From the NCBI GenBank assembly GCA_902651635.1, contig CACRSC010001917.1, positions 177,273 to 241,272 of the forward strand: 64,000 nt of DNA. The letters are read 5' to 3'. This stretch comes from Mastigamoeba balamuthi (lineage: Eukaryota; Evosea; Mastigamoebida; Mastigamoebidae). A model generated the notes under the pieces. The model was given only the letters and a program-made list of their open reading frames with translations, was not told where the DNA came from and ran no database searches. The translations under genes and the position numbers were made by a program. Numbering within the stretch: position 1 is the first letter of the stretch; each line of letters begins with the position of its first letter. This document shows, one piece after another, positions 12,001-20,927 of the stretch.

Positions 12001-12052
12001 CACTCCAGATTGATATCTCGGGAGAATATCTAACGGGCCTCACTGTTTGAAA
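9016..12052. other. AT-richer region without recognisable genes
   Basis: The base composition differs clearly from the flanking GC-rich genes. Short open frames occur but none has a recognisable family. Around 10200-10400 the words TAGTGCTA and GTGCTAAAT recur. Around 10680-11050 a degenerate array of ATAGTGAAG and TAGCAG words is present (separate entry). From 11500 to 11830 the sequence is purine-rich. I find no RNA gene. Confidence 0.5.
10680..11050. repeat. Degenerate short-motif array (ATAGTGAAG / TAGCAG)
   Basis: Words such as CATAGTGAAG, TAGTGTAG, AGCAGAAG and CTGCTATGCA occur repeatedly at irregular spacing over about 370 bp. Several partly self-complementary words (CTGCATAGCA, TGCTATGCAG) appear in both orientations. 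The array is not a clean tandem repeat. It may be an old satellite or a region able to form local hairpins. Confidence 0.5.
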
Positions 12053-14071
12053 ATGGCGGGAGCGGCGCTGGGCTGCGCGTGCGGCGCTCACCTGCTGCTC
12101 GTCGAGCGCGACGCCTGCCCCCGCGCCGGGCTGCCCCGCGTGGTGCACCTCAGCAAGCCGCGCGTCACCGTCGGCCGCGACAGGTCCGCCGATGTCCAGA
12201 TCGACTCGTCGCGTCTGCCGCTTCTCGTCTCGCGCGTCCACGCGTCTTTCGAGACCCGCGGCGGCGCCGGGTGGACCGTCACCGACGAGAAGTGCGCCCC
12301 CACCCCCACTTGCATCACGCGTTGCCTCACGCGTGTCCGCCGCAGGAGCAAGAACGGCGTGCTGGTCAACGGCGTCCGCATCGGTGGGCATCCCAGCCCC
12401 CGAAGATTCTCTCCCCCCAGATTCCGCATTTCGAGAGCAATATCGCGAACATCCGGAATCCTGACGCGAGATCCTTCCCCGGGGTGGAAACGCCTGCGCA
12501 GCGAGCGCGAGGCTGAGAGACGGCGACGTGATCGTGTTCGGGGCCGGCGGGAGCGCCCGCGTGGGGTCGCGCTGCGTGCCCCAGCGGACCAACGAGCTGG
12601 TGTACCGCTTCGCGCTGTCCCCGGTCGCCGTCGCCGTCGCCGCCGCCCGCCCTGCGCCCGCGTCGACTCCGCGCCACACGACGACGCCCCGCGCGCCCAA
12701 GCGCCAGTCGCCGCCGCCGTCTCCCGAGAGCGGCGAGGGGGCGGACGAGAACGAGGCGCAGGCGCAGGGCAAGCGGGCAGCGCCCGACAGCGTCTCGGGG
12801 ACGTCGCGGAAGAGGAGGAGGAGAGCAGCAGCGCCAGCGGACCACGAAGGTGCCTTCGCCGCGACCCCTCTCGTCCCCTCCCACGGGGCCCCTGCGGGCG
12901 TGGCGGGCTGACAGCGCCCTCGGCGAGCAGAGACGACGAGGGAGGAGGGGGACGCGGCGGACGCGAGAGACGCGAGAGACGCGATCATCGAGCGGCAGCA
13001 GCAGATGCTCCGCAGGCTCGAGGAGCAGCTCAGGAGGAGAGGGGCCGACGGCCGCGAGGGTCAGTGCGCAGCAGCCACTGGCGGGCAGCGTCTCACACAC
13101 CGCACCGCACGCGCCGCCCCGCAGCGGACCAGCGCAGGGACGCCGGGGACTCGCGCGACGCGATCATCGAGCGGCAGCAGCAGATGCTGCACAAGCTCGA
13201 GGAGCAGCTCAAGACCAGCGAGGCCATCATCGCGGACATCGGCAAGCAGCAGCAGCAGAAGCTCGCGCAGCAGCAGCAGCAGGGGCTGCAGGGGCAGAGC
13301 CAGCACTCGTTCCACGAGGAGCAGCTCGAGGCGGAGCGCGGGGGGGCGGCGCCGGCGTCGGGGCTGCCGAAGCTGCTGGAGAACCTCAACTGCACCATCT
13401 GCCAGGACCTCATCGTGACGCCCATGACGCTGGCCTGCTCGCACAGCTTCTGCAGGGCCTGCATCGCCGAGTGGCGCCAGCACAAGAACGAGTGCCCCGT
13501 CTGCCGCGCGCGCATCGACGCGGCGCCCGTGATGTCGCTCGCCCTCAACAACGCGATCCTCTGCGTCGTCGACGAGCTCCCCGCCGCCGACCGCGAGGCC
13601 TACCGCTCGCGCCAGGCCGAGGCCGCCTCGCAGGCGCAGGCGCAGGCTGCGCCCAGCCAGCCCCAGCAGTCGCAGCAGTCGCAGCCCAGCGTTCACAGCA
13701 GCGGGGCCTCTGGGTCGTCGGGCTCCGTCTCGGACGACGAGAGGGCCACGCGGAGGCTCAGGGCGAGCATCGCGCAGGCGCGCAGGCAGGGCATGAGGTT
13801 CCTCTCGGCGACGGACGCGTGGTCCGACGACGAGAAGCGCGTGTTCCGCGACGGCGTCTCGCGCTACGCGTCGGGCAGCGCCCGGGCCGTCTACTGCGAG
13901 AGCGTGGGCGTCACGCCGGCGTTTGTGCGCAGCGCGTCGGCCGCGCAGCTGCGGCAGGCGGGCGCCAACGTCGGCGTCGTGGGGTGCGCGGCGGTGCTCT
14001 CGGTGCACACGCTGCGAGAGCGCCTCGAGGCCTTCATCGCCGGAACCGTCTCCCTCTCCAGAATTGTATAG
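12053..14071 (+). CDS. FHA-coiled coil-RING E3 ubiquitin ligase (RNF8/CHFR-like)
   Basis: Five exons, 12053-12291, 12346-12383, 12502-12849, 12931-13059 and 13125-14071, give a continuous frame of about 566 residues. The FHA domain is N-terminal: RVTVGRDRSADVQID, then SRVHASFE and, after intron 1, SKNGVLVNGVRI, which holds the phosphothreonine-binding Arg, Ser-Arg-x-His and Asn. A basic SRKRRRR nuclear-localisation-like patch lies in exon 3. Coiled-coil segments follow, built around an internal duplication (DAIIERQQQML occurs in exons 4 and 5). The RING finger is C3HC4: CTICQDLIVTPMTLAC, SHSFCRACIAEW and CPVCRARI. A conserved-looking C-terminal tail of about 120 residues has no known domain. 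FHA-RING ligases act in the DNA-damage response or mitotic checkpoint; which of these applies cannot be told here. Confidence 0.85.
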   Translation: MAGAALGCACGAHLLLVERDACPRAGLPRVVHLSKPRVTVGRDRSADVQIDSSRLPLLVSRVHASFETRGGAGWTVTDEKCAPTPTCITRCLTRVRRRSKNGVLVNGVRIGGHPSPRRFSPPRFRISRAISRTSGILTRDPSPGWKRLRSEREAERRRRDRVRGRRERPRGVALRAPADQRAGVPLRAVPGRRRRRRRPPCARVDSAPHDDAPRAQAPVAAAVSRERRGGGRERGAGAGQAGSARQRLGDVAEEEEESSSASGPRRCLRRDPSRPLPRGPCGRGGLTAPSASRDDEGGGGRGGRERRERRDHRAAAADAPQARGAAQEERGRRPRGSVRSSHWRAASHTPHRTRRPAADQRRDAGDSRDAIIERQQQMLHKLEEQLKTSEAIIADIGKQQQQKLAQQQQQGLQGQSQHSFHEEQLEAERGGAAPASGLPKLLENLNCTICQDLIVTPMTLACSHSFCRACIAEWRQHKNECPVCRARIDAAPVMSLALNNAILCVVDELPAADREAYRSRQAEAASQAQAQAAPSQPQQSQQSQPSVHSSGASGSSGSVSDDERATRRLRASIAQARRQGMRFLSATDAWSDDEKRVFRDGVSRYASGSARAVYCESVGVTPAFVRSASAAQLRQAGANVGVVGCAAVLSVHTLRERLEAFIAGTVSLSRIV

Positions 14072-14273
14072 CGAGCAATTGCAACCCTCCCCCCTGTCAC
14101 GATGACGTTTTAGTTCGGACGGCCGGCCCATCTGTGCTGCCGGTGGTCGCGTGTGGTCGCCCTACGTGTTCTCTGTGGCGTGTGTGCCACAGAGCAAGAA
14201 GACAGGGCGCCTGTGGCGTGCGTGTTGCCACAGGCCAACGACCTGGCCAGATCCTCACTCACCACGCAGAGTT

Positions 14274-14904
14274 NNNNNNNNNNNNNNNNNNNNNNNNNNN
14301 NNNNNNNNNNNNNNNNNNNNNNNNNNNNNNNNNNNNNNNNNNNNNNNNNNNNNNNNNNNNNNNNNNNNNNNNNNNNNNNNNNNNNNNNNNNNNNNNNNNN
14401 NNNNNNNNNNNNNNNNNNNNNNNNNNNNNNNNNNNNNNNNNNNNNNNNNNNNNNNNNNNNNNNNNNNNNNNNNNNNNNNNNNNNNNNNNNNNNNNNNNNN
14501 NNNNNNNNNNNNNNNNNNNNNNNNNNNNNNNNNNNNNNNNNNNNNNNNNNNNNNNNNNNNNNNNNNNNNNNNNNNNNNNNNNNNNNNNNNNNNNNNNNNN
14601 NNNNNNNNNNNNNNNNNNNNNNNNNNNNNNNNNNNNNNNNNNNNNNNNNNNNNNNNNNNNNNNNNNNNNNNNNNNNNNNNNNNNNNNNNNNNNNNNNNNN
14701 NNNNNNNNNNNNNNNNNNNNNNNNNNNNNNNNNNNNNNNNNNNNNNNNNNNNNNNNNNNNNNNNNNNNNNNNNNNNNNNNNNNNNNNNNNNNNNNNNNNN
14801 NNNNNNNNNNNNNNNNNNNNNNNNNNNNNNNNNNNNNNNNNNNNNNNNNNNNNNNNNNNNNNNNNNNNNNNNNNNNNNNNNNNNNNNNNNNNNNNNNNNN
14901 NNNN
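14274..14904. other. Assembly gap (631 N)
   Basis: A run of unknown bases lies between the two FHA-RING gene copies. The sequence before the gap (the 3' flank of copy 1) and after it (mid exon 5 of copy 2) shows that at least the 5' part of copy 2 is missing here. A single further N is at 45299. Confidence 0.99.
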
Positions 14905-15798
14905 CAGCAGATGCTGCACAAGCTCGAGGAGCAGCTCAAGACCAGCGAGGCCATCATCGCGGACATCGGCAAGCAGCAGCAGCAGAAGCTCGCGCAGCAG
15001 CAGCAGCAGGGGCTGCAGGGGCAGAGCCAGCACTCGTTCCACGAGGAGCAGCTCGAGGCGGAGCGCGGAGGGGCGGCGCCGGCGTCGGGGCTGCCGAAGC
15101 TGCTGGAGAACCTCAACTGCACCATCTGCCAGGACCTCATCGTGACGCCCATGACGCTGGCCTGCTCGCACAGCTTCTGCAGGGCCTGCATCGCCGAGTG
15201 GCGCCAGCACAAGAACGAGTGCCCCGTCTGCCGCGCGCGCATCGACGCGGCGCCCGTGATGTCGCTCGCCCTCAACAACGCGATCCTCTGCGTCGTCGAC
15301 GAGCTGCCCGCCGCCGACCGCGAGGCCTACCGCTCGCGCCAGGCCGAGGCCGCCTCGCAGGCGCAGGCGCAGGCTGCGCCCAGCCAGCCCCAGCAGTCGC
15401 AGCAGTCGCAGCCCAGCGTTCACAGCAGCGGGGCCTCTGGGTCGTCGGGCTCCGTCTCGGACGACGAGAGGGCCACGCGGAGGCTCAGGGCGAGCATCGC
15501 GCAGGCGCGCAGGCAGGGCATGAGGTTCCTCTCGGCGACGGACGCGTGGTCCGACGACGAGAAGCGCGTGTTCCGCGACGGCGTGTCGCGCTACGCGTCG
15601 GGCAGCGCCCGGGCCGTCTACTGCGAGAGCGTGGGCGTCACGCCGGCGTTTGTGCGCAGCGCGTCGGCCGCGCAGCTGCGGCAGGCGGGCGCCAACGTCG
15701 GCGTCGTGGGGTGCGCGGCGGTGCTCTCGGTGCACACGCTGCGAGAGCGCCTCGAGGCCTTCATCGCCGGAACCGTCTCCCTCTCCAGAATTGTATAG
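14905..15798 (+). CDS. Second copy of the FHA-RING ligase, 3' part only
   Basis: The sequence begins inside exon 5 (QQMLHKLEEQLK) directly after the gap and runs to the stop codon. It includes the complete C3HC4 RING and the C-terminal tail. It differs from the copy at 12053-14071 by only a few substitutions, such as GAGCTGCCC for GAGCTCCCC and GGCGTGTCG for GGCGTCTCG. In the 3' flank a GGTCGCGTGT unit is expanded to three copies. The protein part is essentially identical. The gap is too short to hold a full first half including all four upstream exons and introns, so this may be a partial tandem copy or two haplotypes joined by the assembler. Confidence 0.75.
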   Translation, partial: QQMLHKLEEQLKTSEAIIADIGKQQQQKLAQQQQQGLQGQSQHSFHEEQLEAERGGAAPASGLPKLLENLNCTICQDLIVTPMTLACSHSFCRACIAEWRQHKNECPVCRARIDAAPVMSLALNNAILCVVDELPAADREAYRSRQAEAASQAQAQAAPSQPQQSQQSQPSVHSSGASGSSGSVSDDERATRRLRASIAQARRQGMRFLSATDAWSDDEKRVFRDGVSRYASGSARAVYCESVGVTPAFVRSASAAQLRQAGANVGVVGCAAVLSVHTLRERLEAFIAGTVSLSRIV

Positions 15799-16246
15799 CG
15801 AGCAATTGCAGCCCCCCTGTCACGATGACGTTTTAGTTCGGACGGCCGGCCCATCTGTGCTGCCCGGTGGTCGCGTGTGGTCGCGTGTGGTCGCGTGTGG
15901 TCGCCCTACGTGTTCGTCAGTGGCGTGTGTGCCACAGAGCAAGAAGACAGGGCGCCTGTGGCGTGCGTGTTGCCACAGGCCAACGACCTGGCCAGATCCT
16001 CACTCACCACGCAGAGTTAATTGCGCGGCCCTGAGAGCCCGTGGCGTGGCACTCAGGCTCATCCCCGGCTGAAGCGCGAGGACCCGCGAGCAGCAGCGAT
16101 GCTCTCCAGGGCCTGCGGCTTGTGCCCCTGAGTAGCGTTATGTGACAACCGATTCTGAATGCAACTAGCAGAAACTCTGCGTCTTCGAGTAATTGATCGG
16201 AGGACAGGCTTTTCCCGGAATTAGATTTTCCGGCGGGAAGTGGAGC

Positions 16247-16305
16247 GGGGGAAGAATATCTTGGTCGAAAAATCGTCGTTTCCCTTGGGGGAAGAATATC
16301 TTGGT
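16247..16305. repeat. Direct repeat GGGGGAAGAATATCTTGGT
   Basis: The 19-bp word occurs at 16247-16265 and 16287-16305, 40 bp apart, about 330 bp upstream of the small membrane-protein gene. The spacing and position are compatible with a paired regulatory site, but there is no further evidence. The surrounding 15.8-16.6 kb has no gene that I recognise. Confidence 0.45.
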
Positions 16306-16632
16306 GACTCGACCTGTGGAACTCACTGTACCTGACGTGGCAAGGTGCGGGCGGTCTCTCCAGCAAACTGCGGCCAGGTGTGCACCGGCGCCCGCAGGGT
16401 CCCGCTCCCCGTGACTTTAGGGTGCACAGGGACTGAATGCCTTTGCCGCGCAATTTTGCCTCAAGGAGCACCGACCACTGCGAACACGAATCGGCCGCTG
16501 CAGCTCTGCCGATACGTCAGACGAGGGGGCATAGGCCCCTCAGGGGAGAAGGCCTTGGCCCCCAGAAACAAACAAACCCCCATCGAGCAGAGTACCTCCA
16601 AAACACCCTCAAAGCCAACGATCGCACCCAAG

Positions 16633-17237
16633 ATGCCCAGCCTCAAGCTCGTCGCCGTCGCCGTCGTCTGCGCCCTCGCCCTCGCCACGTGCTGCCGCGC
16701 CGAGGACATCGAGGAGCCCCTGGAGCCGGGGTTCATCGAGAACATGTATTACTGGCTCTGCACTTCGCTCGGTGCGCCCCGCTCTCCCCCGCTCCTCCCT
16801 TCAATTTCCCGCTCCCGCTGACACCGGGGCTGCGGTGCGGGTGCCTGTGCGCAGCGTGCTGCAAGGACACCCGCCAGCGCCAGATCGAGCTGGCGAAGAC
16901 GATCTTCCGCTACGAGGCCATCACCAGCGCCAAGATCGAGAAGCGGGGGTCGCTGATGGACGCCTACAGCGCCACCAAGAAGCACTTTGACTCGGTCGAG
17001 CTCCCGGCGGCCCTGCTGCTCACCCTCGGCGTCGCGTGCTCCGTGTCGCTCGTCCTCCGCCTGCAGGCGCTCTTGGCGCGCCGCAGCACGACGTGCGAGG
17101 CGACACAGCACGAGGCCGTCAACCACGAGGGCATGGTGAAGAGCGAGAACGAGGCGTTCGCACGCTCGGTCGCAGAGCTGCAGGACAACCCCGAGGCCGA
17201 CTCCATGGACACCCTCGCCCGCGTCGCGCCCCAGTAG
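16633..17237 (+). CDS. Small protein with signal peptide and one transmembrane segment
   Basis: Exon 1 is 16633-16771, the intron is 16772-16854 (GTGCGCC...GTGCGCAG) and exon 2 is 16855-17237, giving 173 residues. The N-terminus MPSLKLVAVAVVCALALATC is a textbook signal peptide, followed by CRAEDIEEPLEPG. A short aromatic segment NMYYWLCTSL lies before the junction and a CCKDTRQRQ motif after it. A hydrophobic stretch at about residues 115-138 (LPAALLLTLGVACSVSLVL) would anchor the protein, leaving a charged C-terminal tail of about 35 residues. I do not recognise the family. The gene is convergent with the GH10 gene, and both were copied together into the 7.4-9.0 kb region. The existence of a degraded paralog with the same intron supports the model. 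Confidence 0.7.
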
Positions 17238-17741
17238 GCCGTTGTCTGTTGTCTGCCAGCGCATGCCGGACTCGCGCTGCCCTGAGAGACCGATTGAATC
17301 AAGTGTATTGATAGTGATTGAAGAACAGCACATCAGGTGTAGACCACAAGCCCCCGTGTGCTTCTTTCCTCGACCCCGATTTGTGTCCTTCGCTTGAGAG
17401 ATCTGCCGGCGTAAGGCCCTGCCTACTGGCTGGTCACATAGCGGACGCCCAGCGAGAGCGGTGCTAGCCCCTGCCCCTCGCGGACTCGAGGTGGTCGTTC
17501 TCCACACAGGGCTGTGCCACCCACTGGTCCCCAGGTTGTGATGGTCTGCTGCGTGGCCCTGCAGAGAGACCCATACAGGGGGGTGATGACAGAAGTCTGG
17601 TTCCTGGATATGGATGCCCCAAGATCCTTTAATTAAAGGGGTAAGCTCATTGGTTGAATCAGGAAATCAATCAGCTGCATCTGTGGTTCTATTTTTCATA
17701 CACACAACACCAATTGATTTGCTCCATCGGGCCTCTCTCTC

Positions 17742-19003
17742 TCACCGAATGAGCTCTACTGCGGCGATGCAGATGGCTGCCACAGCGGGCGTGGCGTGCG
17801 CGGCGCCACCAAACGTGCTGTCGGGCAGCTCGCCGCTCGACGTCCTGCCCGGCTGTGGCTGCGGCTGCGGCTTCACTGCGGACGACTCGGACTTGGGCTG
17901 GGGAGCAGCGGACGAGTGGGGCCTGGGCTGGGGCGCCGCCTTGAGGAACTCGTCCATGATGGCGCAGGCGGCGGGCTTGGGGGCGTAGCTGCTGTCGAAG
18001 ACGAGGCTGGTGGACTCGGGCTTGAGCCACGAGTACTGGTCGACAACGCCCCACAGCTCGAAGCTCTTGCACCCGGACACCGCGAGGCACGCCCGGGTGA
18101 TGTTGGTGTAGACCTGCGCCTGCTTGTCCCAGTCGGCCCTGCCATTGTGGCAGTAGACGTCGGACTCGGTGAGGTGGATCTCGAGGCCCAGGTCCGCGAA
18201 GCGCTGGAAGTTCCTGCGCAGCTCGTCCTCGCTGGGGGGGTTCCACTTGATCGAGAGGTGCATCTGGAGGCCCACGCCGTCAATGGGGACGCCGCGCTGC
18301 TTCATGCACTTGACCATGTTGTAGATGTAGTCGCTCTTGCGCGTCAGCCCGTCGGCGCCGTAGTCGTTGTAGAAGAGCTTCGCCTTGGGGTCTGCGGCCC
18401 TGGCAGTCCTGAACGCGATGTCGATGAAGTCGGGGAGCGCGGGGTACCACAGGCTGTCCCTCAGCTTGGTCGCGCTGTCGTCGACGGCCTCGTTGACGAC
18501 GTCCCACCCGTAGACCTGCCCCTTGTAGTGCGCCAGCACCCCGTTGATGTGGCCCACCATGGCCTCCTTCTTCTCCGCCGGCGTCTGGAGGTCCCTCATC
18601 CACTGGGGCACCTGCCCGTGCCACACGCTGCGCCACCCCAGAGTCAGCTCAAGAGAACGTGGAGGTGGAGGGGTGGCCGTTGTGGGGCTCACAGGGTGTG
18701 ACCGCGGAACGCCATGTTGTGGTCCTGGGCGTGCTTCAGGACGGCGTCGCAGTACTGGAACGAGAACTTGCCGCGCTGGGGCTCGGTCGCGTCGATCTTG
18801 CACTCGTTCTCGGCAGTCGTGATGCCGTAGTGCCTGTCGGCGAGCTCGAGGTACTTGGCGTCGTTGAAGTGCCCCGAGGTGAGGCACCCTCCGAAAAACC
18901 TGCCTGTCTTCGCTGCTGCTTCTCTCATGCTGGTGGAGAGCGTGCACGTGGCCGACGCTGTCACGGCCACGCACAGCACGAGGGCTGCGGTCTTGAGGAG
19001 CAT
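17742..19003 (-). CDS. Secreted endo-1,4-beta-xylanase, glycoside hydrolase family 10
   Basis: Exon 1 is 19003-18693, the intron 18692-18628 and exon 2 18627-17742, giving 398 residues. A signal peptide opens the protein (MLLKTAALVLCVAVTASA). GH10 landmarks appear in order: FGGCLTSGHFND, TAENECKIDATEPQRGKFSF, FRGHTLVWHGQVPQW spanning the junction, the acid/base glutamate in WDVVNEAVDD, FYNDYGADG, the HLSIKWNPP segment and the catalytic nucleophile in IHLTESDV. The last differs from the common ITELD by the insertion-like ESD. The domain is full length at about 320 residues. A Pro/Gln-rich linker and a short C-terminal tail with no carbohydrate-binding module follow. The enzyme would hydrolyse xylan outside the cell or in food vacuoles. 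Partial copies lie at 4125, 6961 and 7376. Confidence 0.92.
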
Positions 19004-19566
19004 TGGGTGATTGGTGGCGATGGTCTCACGGGTGCCAAGGGCGAGTAGTGACACTGAGAGGCTTGTTTTAACAAATGAGCCCTGCCGTCGCACCACAGCA
19101 GGTGGCATCTCCCCCCAACGCAACCGTCATAACCCACGCGGGGAGTATGTGCAGCCTTTTTCACGCAGCAGAGTGGACTGGACAATGCACGTCTTTTCCC
19201 GCCGACAGACCCGCACACACGCGGCGGCACACGAGATCGCGATTTGTCAACCCTTGCACTCGAGCCTCTCCCACTCTGGTCGGCCCTTCCAAGAGCTGCG
19301 TCGGGGTCGACTGACGCTCGTGTATGCGGGACGCTTGGCGGTTACTCGCCCCTCGTAAAACCACCGCAGGGTGCACTCGTTGTGCACTATTCTAACACTG
19401 CGACATTCTGCCGTCAGCCCGCGTGGGCAAGGCATCCCAGGGCTCCGGAGCCTGCAGGCCAACGAGCACCACAAAAGAGCTTATTTGCCGGTTGTCTCAG
19501 AGCGCGTTCTCTGCTGGGGCTGTGACAGAATGATGTCTCTCAGGTCGGCGTGTTCCTATCATCGGC
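19004..19566. other. intergenic, no gene supported
   Basis: This is the 5' flank of the GH10 gene together with the 3' flank of the hypothetical gene at 19567-20196. Open frames on both strands show no domain. I see no repeat. Confidence 0.4.
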
Positions 19567-20196
19567 TCACTGGGCGAGAACAGAGTGCACGCGGCAGAGC
19601 GTCGGCGTCGGGTGGCAGATGACACGGCTCACTCCGTGCGAGTCAGTGACGACGACAGGGCCCTGCTGTGTGATCTCCGTCTGCTCGGCAACGATGTCGT
19701 CCATATCCATCGGGGAGGGGGGACGGGTGAATGGCGTGTAGGTCGGCGGAGCGACCACAGCGCCTGACCCCATGTGGTCCGCGTGGCCTACAGGCGGCTC
19801 GGACGAGCAGGTCAGGACCGTCGAGGAGCTGCGGCCCCTGAACAGCATCCCGAGCCTGGTCCGCAGCAACTCGACCTCGAGCAGCACGACCTCCGCCTGC
19901 AGCCTGGCAGTGCTGTCTGCCACGCGCGCACAAACATCAACGCCAGCAGGAAGGAAGGTGGTGCAGACCGCGTGCGCACCGGCCGGAGCAGGAACTGGGG
20001 GGACGTAGATGTAGGGCTCGTGCGAGACGAGGTCGGTGTGGTGGTAGGGTGTGAGATAGCTGCCGTCGAGGTTGGCCAGCGAGCCAACGCCACCGAAGAC
20101 GCCGCGGAGCACCTCGCTGGCGGTCGCTGGCGGCCTCACGCGGACCACACCAGGCTCCCCGTTGCTTCTCTCCAGACGGAAGATGAGAACACACAT
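19567..20196 (-). CDS. Hypothetical protein, possible Ubl-like header domain
   Basis: A single-exon reading frame of 209 residues starts MCVLIFRLERSNGEPGVVRV. The first 70 residues look like a compact beta-rich domain: a beta strand, VRPPATASEVLRGVF, then GGVGSLANLDGSYLTPYHHT and a closing YIYVPP strand. That order resembles the ubiquitin-like header of CR-type effectors, in which a Leu-rich helix is followed by a 'G-S-L-x-x-x-D-G' turn; this is an inference from pattern only. A central helix (VADSTARLQAEVVLLEVELL) could form a coiled coil. The C-terminal 80 residues are Pro/Thr-rich and probably disordered. No NTPase module follows. It could instead be an unrelated orphan. Confidence 0.45.
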   Translation of the reverse strand: MCVLIFRLERSNGEPGVVRVRPPATASEVLRGVFGGVGSLANLDGSYLTPYHHTDLVSHEPYIYVPPVPAPAGAHAVCTTFLPAGVDVCARVADSTARLQAEVVLLEVELLRTRLGMLFRGRSSSTVLTCSSEPPVGHADHMGSGAVVAPPTYTPFTRPPSPMDMDDIVAEQTEITQQGPVVVTDSHGVSRVICHPTPTLCRVHSVLAQ

Positions 20197-20927
20197 AATC
20201 GAAGGAGTCTGGCGGAACCAAGAAGATGCAAAAGTGAAATGATATCTGTACCCAATCAAGTGATTCAGAAAAGAAATGGGTTATTTATAGTACGGGGGCA
20301 TAGAATCAGGAAAGCCCACATTGGAGAGCAACACGCCCACCCAGCCATGATTCCAGCACCACGGGCATGTGAAGTGCCCCTAAGGAACACTAAAACATGA
20401 AAGGTGACGTGGTAAGTGAGCCGAGCCGAGTCGTGCTTTTCCAAGCTCGAGCTCCATCGAGCCTGTGAGCGAGAATAGGTGCCTACCGGCACAACACAGA
20501 GGAAGCGGGGTAAAAACGAAGGTGTATGAGTCTTCCCTGAGTCGAGTGGGGTTGGATGATCCCACCGGGCTTATTGTAAAGACTCACCCTGCGTGTAATT
20601 TCGACGTTTTGCGGCAGACAAGGGAGGTAGGGAGTGACCCTCGCTGTGTGACTCATTAAAAAACGTCGTAGCTCTTTTGCGCGCGCCCCCGCGTTTGTTC
20701 TGGTGCCTCTGCCGATATTCCTACCAGTTATGGGTCCTATCTCCACATTTCCATCCTCTTCTTATCCCTTGCCCCTCCTCCTCGCCTTCCCTCCATTGGT
20801 CAAGCCTATCGCCCGAAACAAGGAGACAGCTCCAGCACAGCCACACAGCGCACACCCCAAAAAGATACGTGAATCTTCCCGGCGATCTCAAAGATTCCGT
20901 TCAATCGATCGAGAAACTCAACGCCAA
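20197..20927. other. intergenic, divergent promoter region
   Basis: The region lies between the minus-strand hypothetical gene and ATG2. Open frames here lack domain content. The last 250 bases before the ATG2 start are pyrimidine-rich, which is common for 5' flanks in this window. Confidence 0.35.

Noticed and set aside
12850-15798. A very long open frame (about 980 codons) running through the N gap on the plus strand
   Set aside because: It is an out-of-frame shadow of the FHA-RING gene extended by unknown bases; the true frame shows the FHA and RING motifs.
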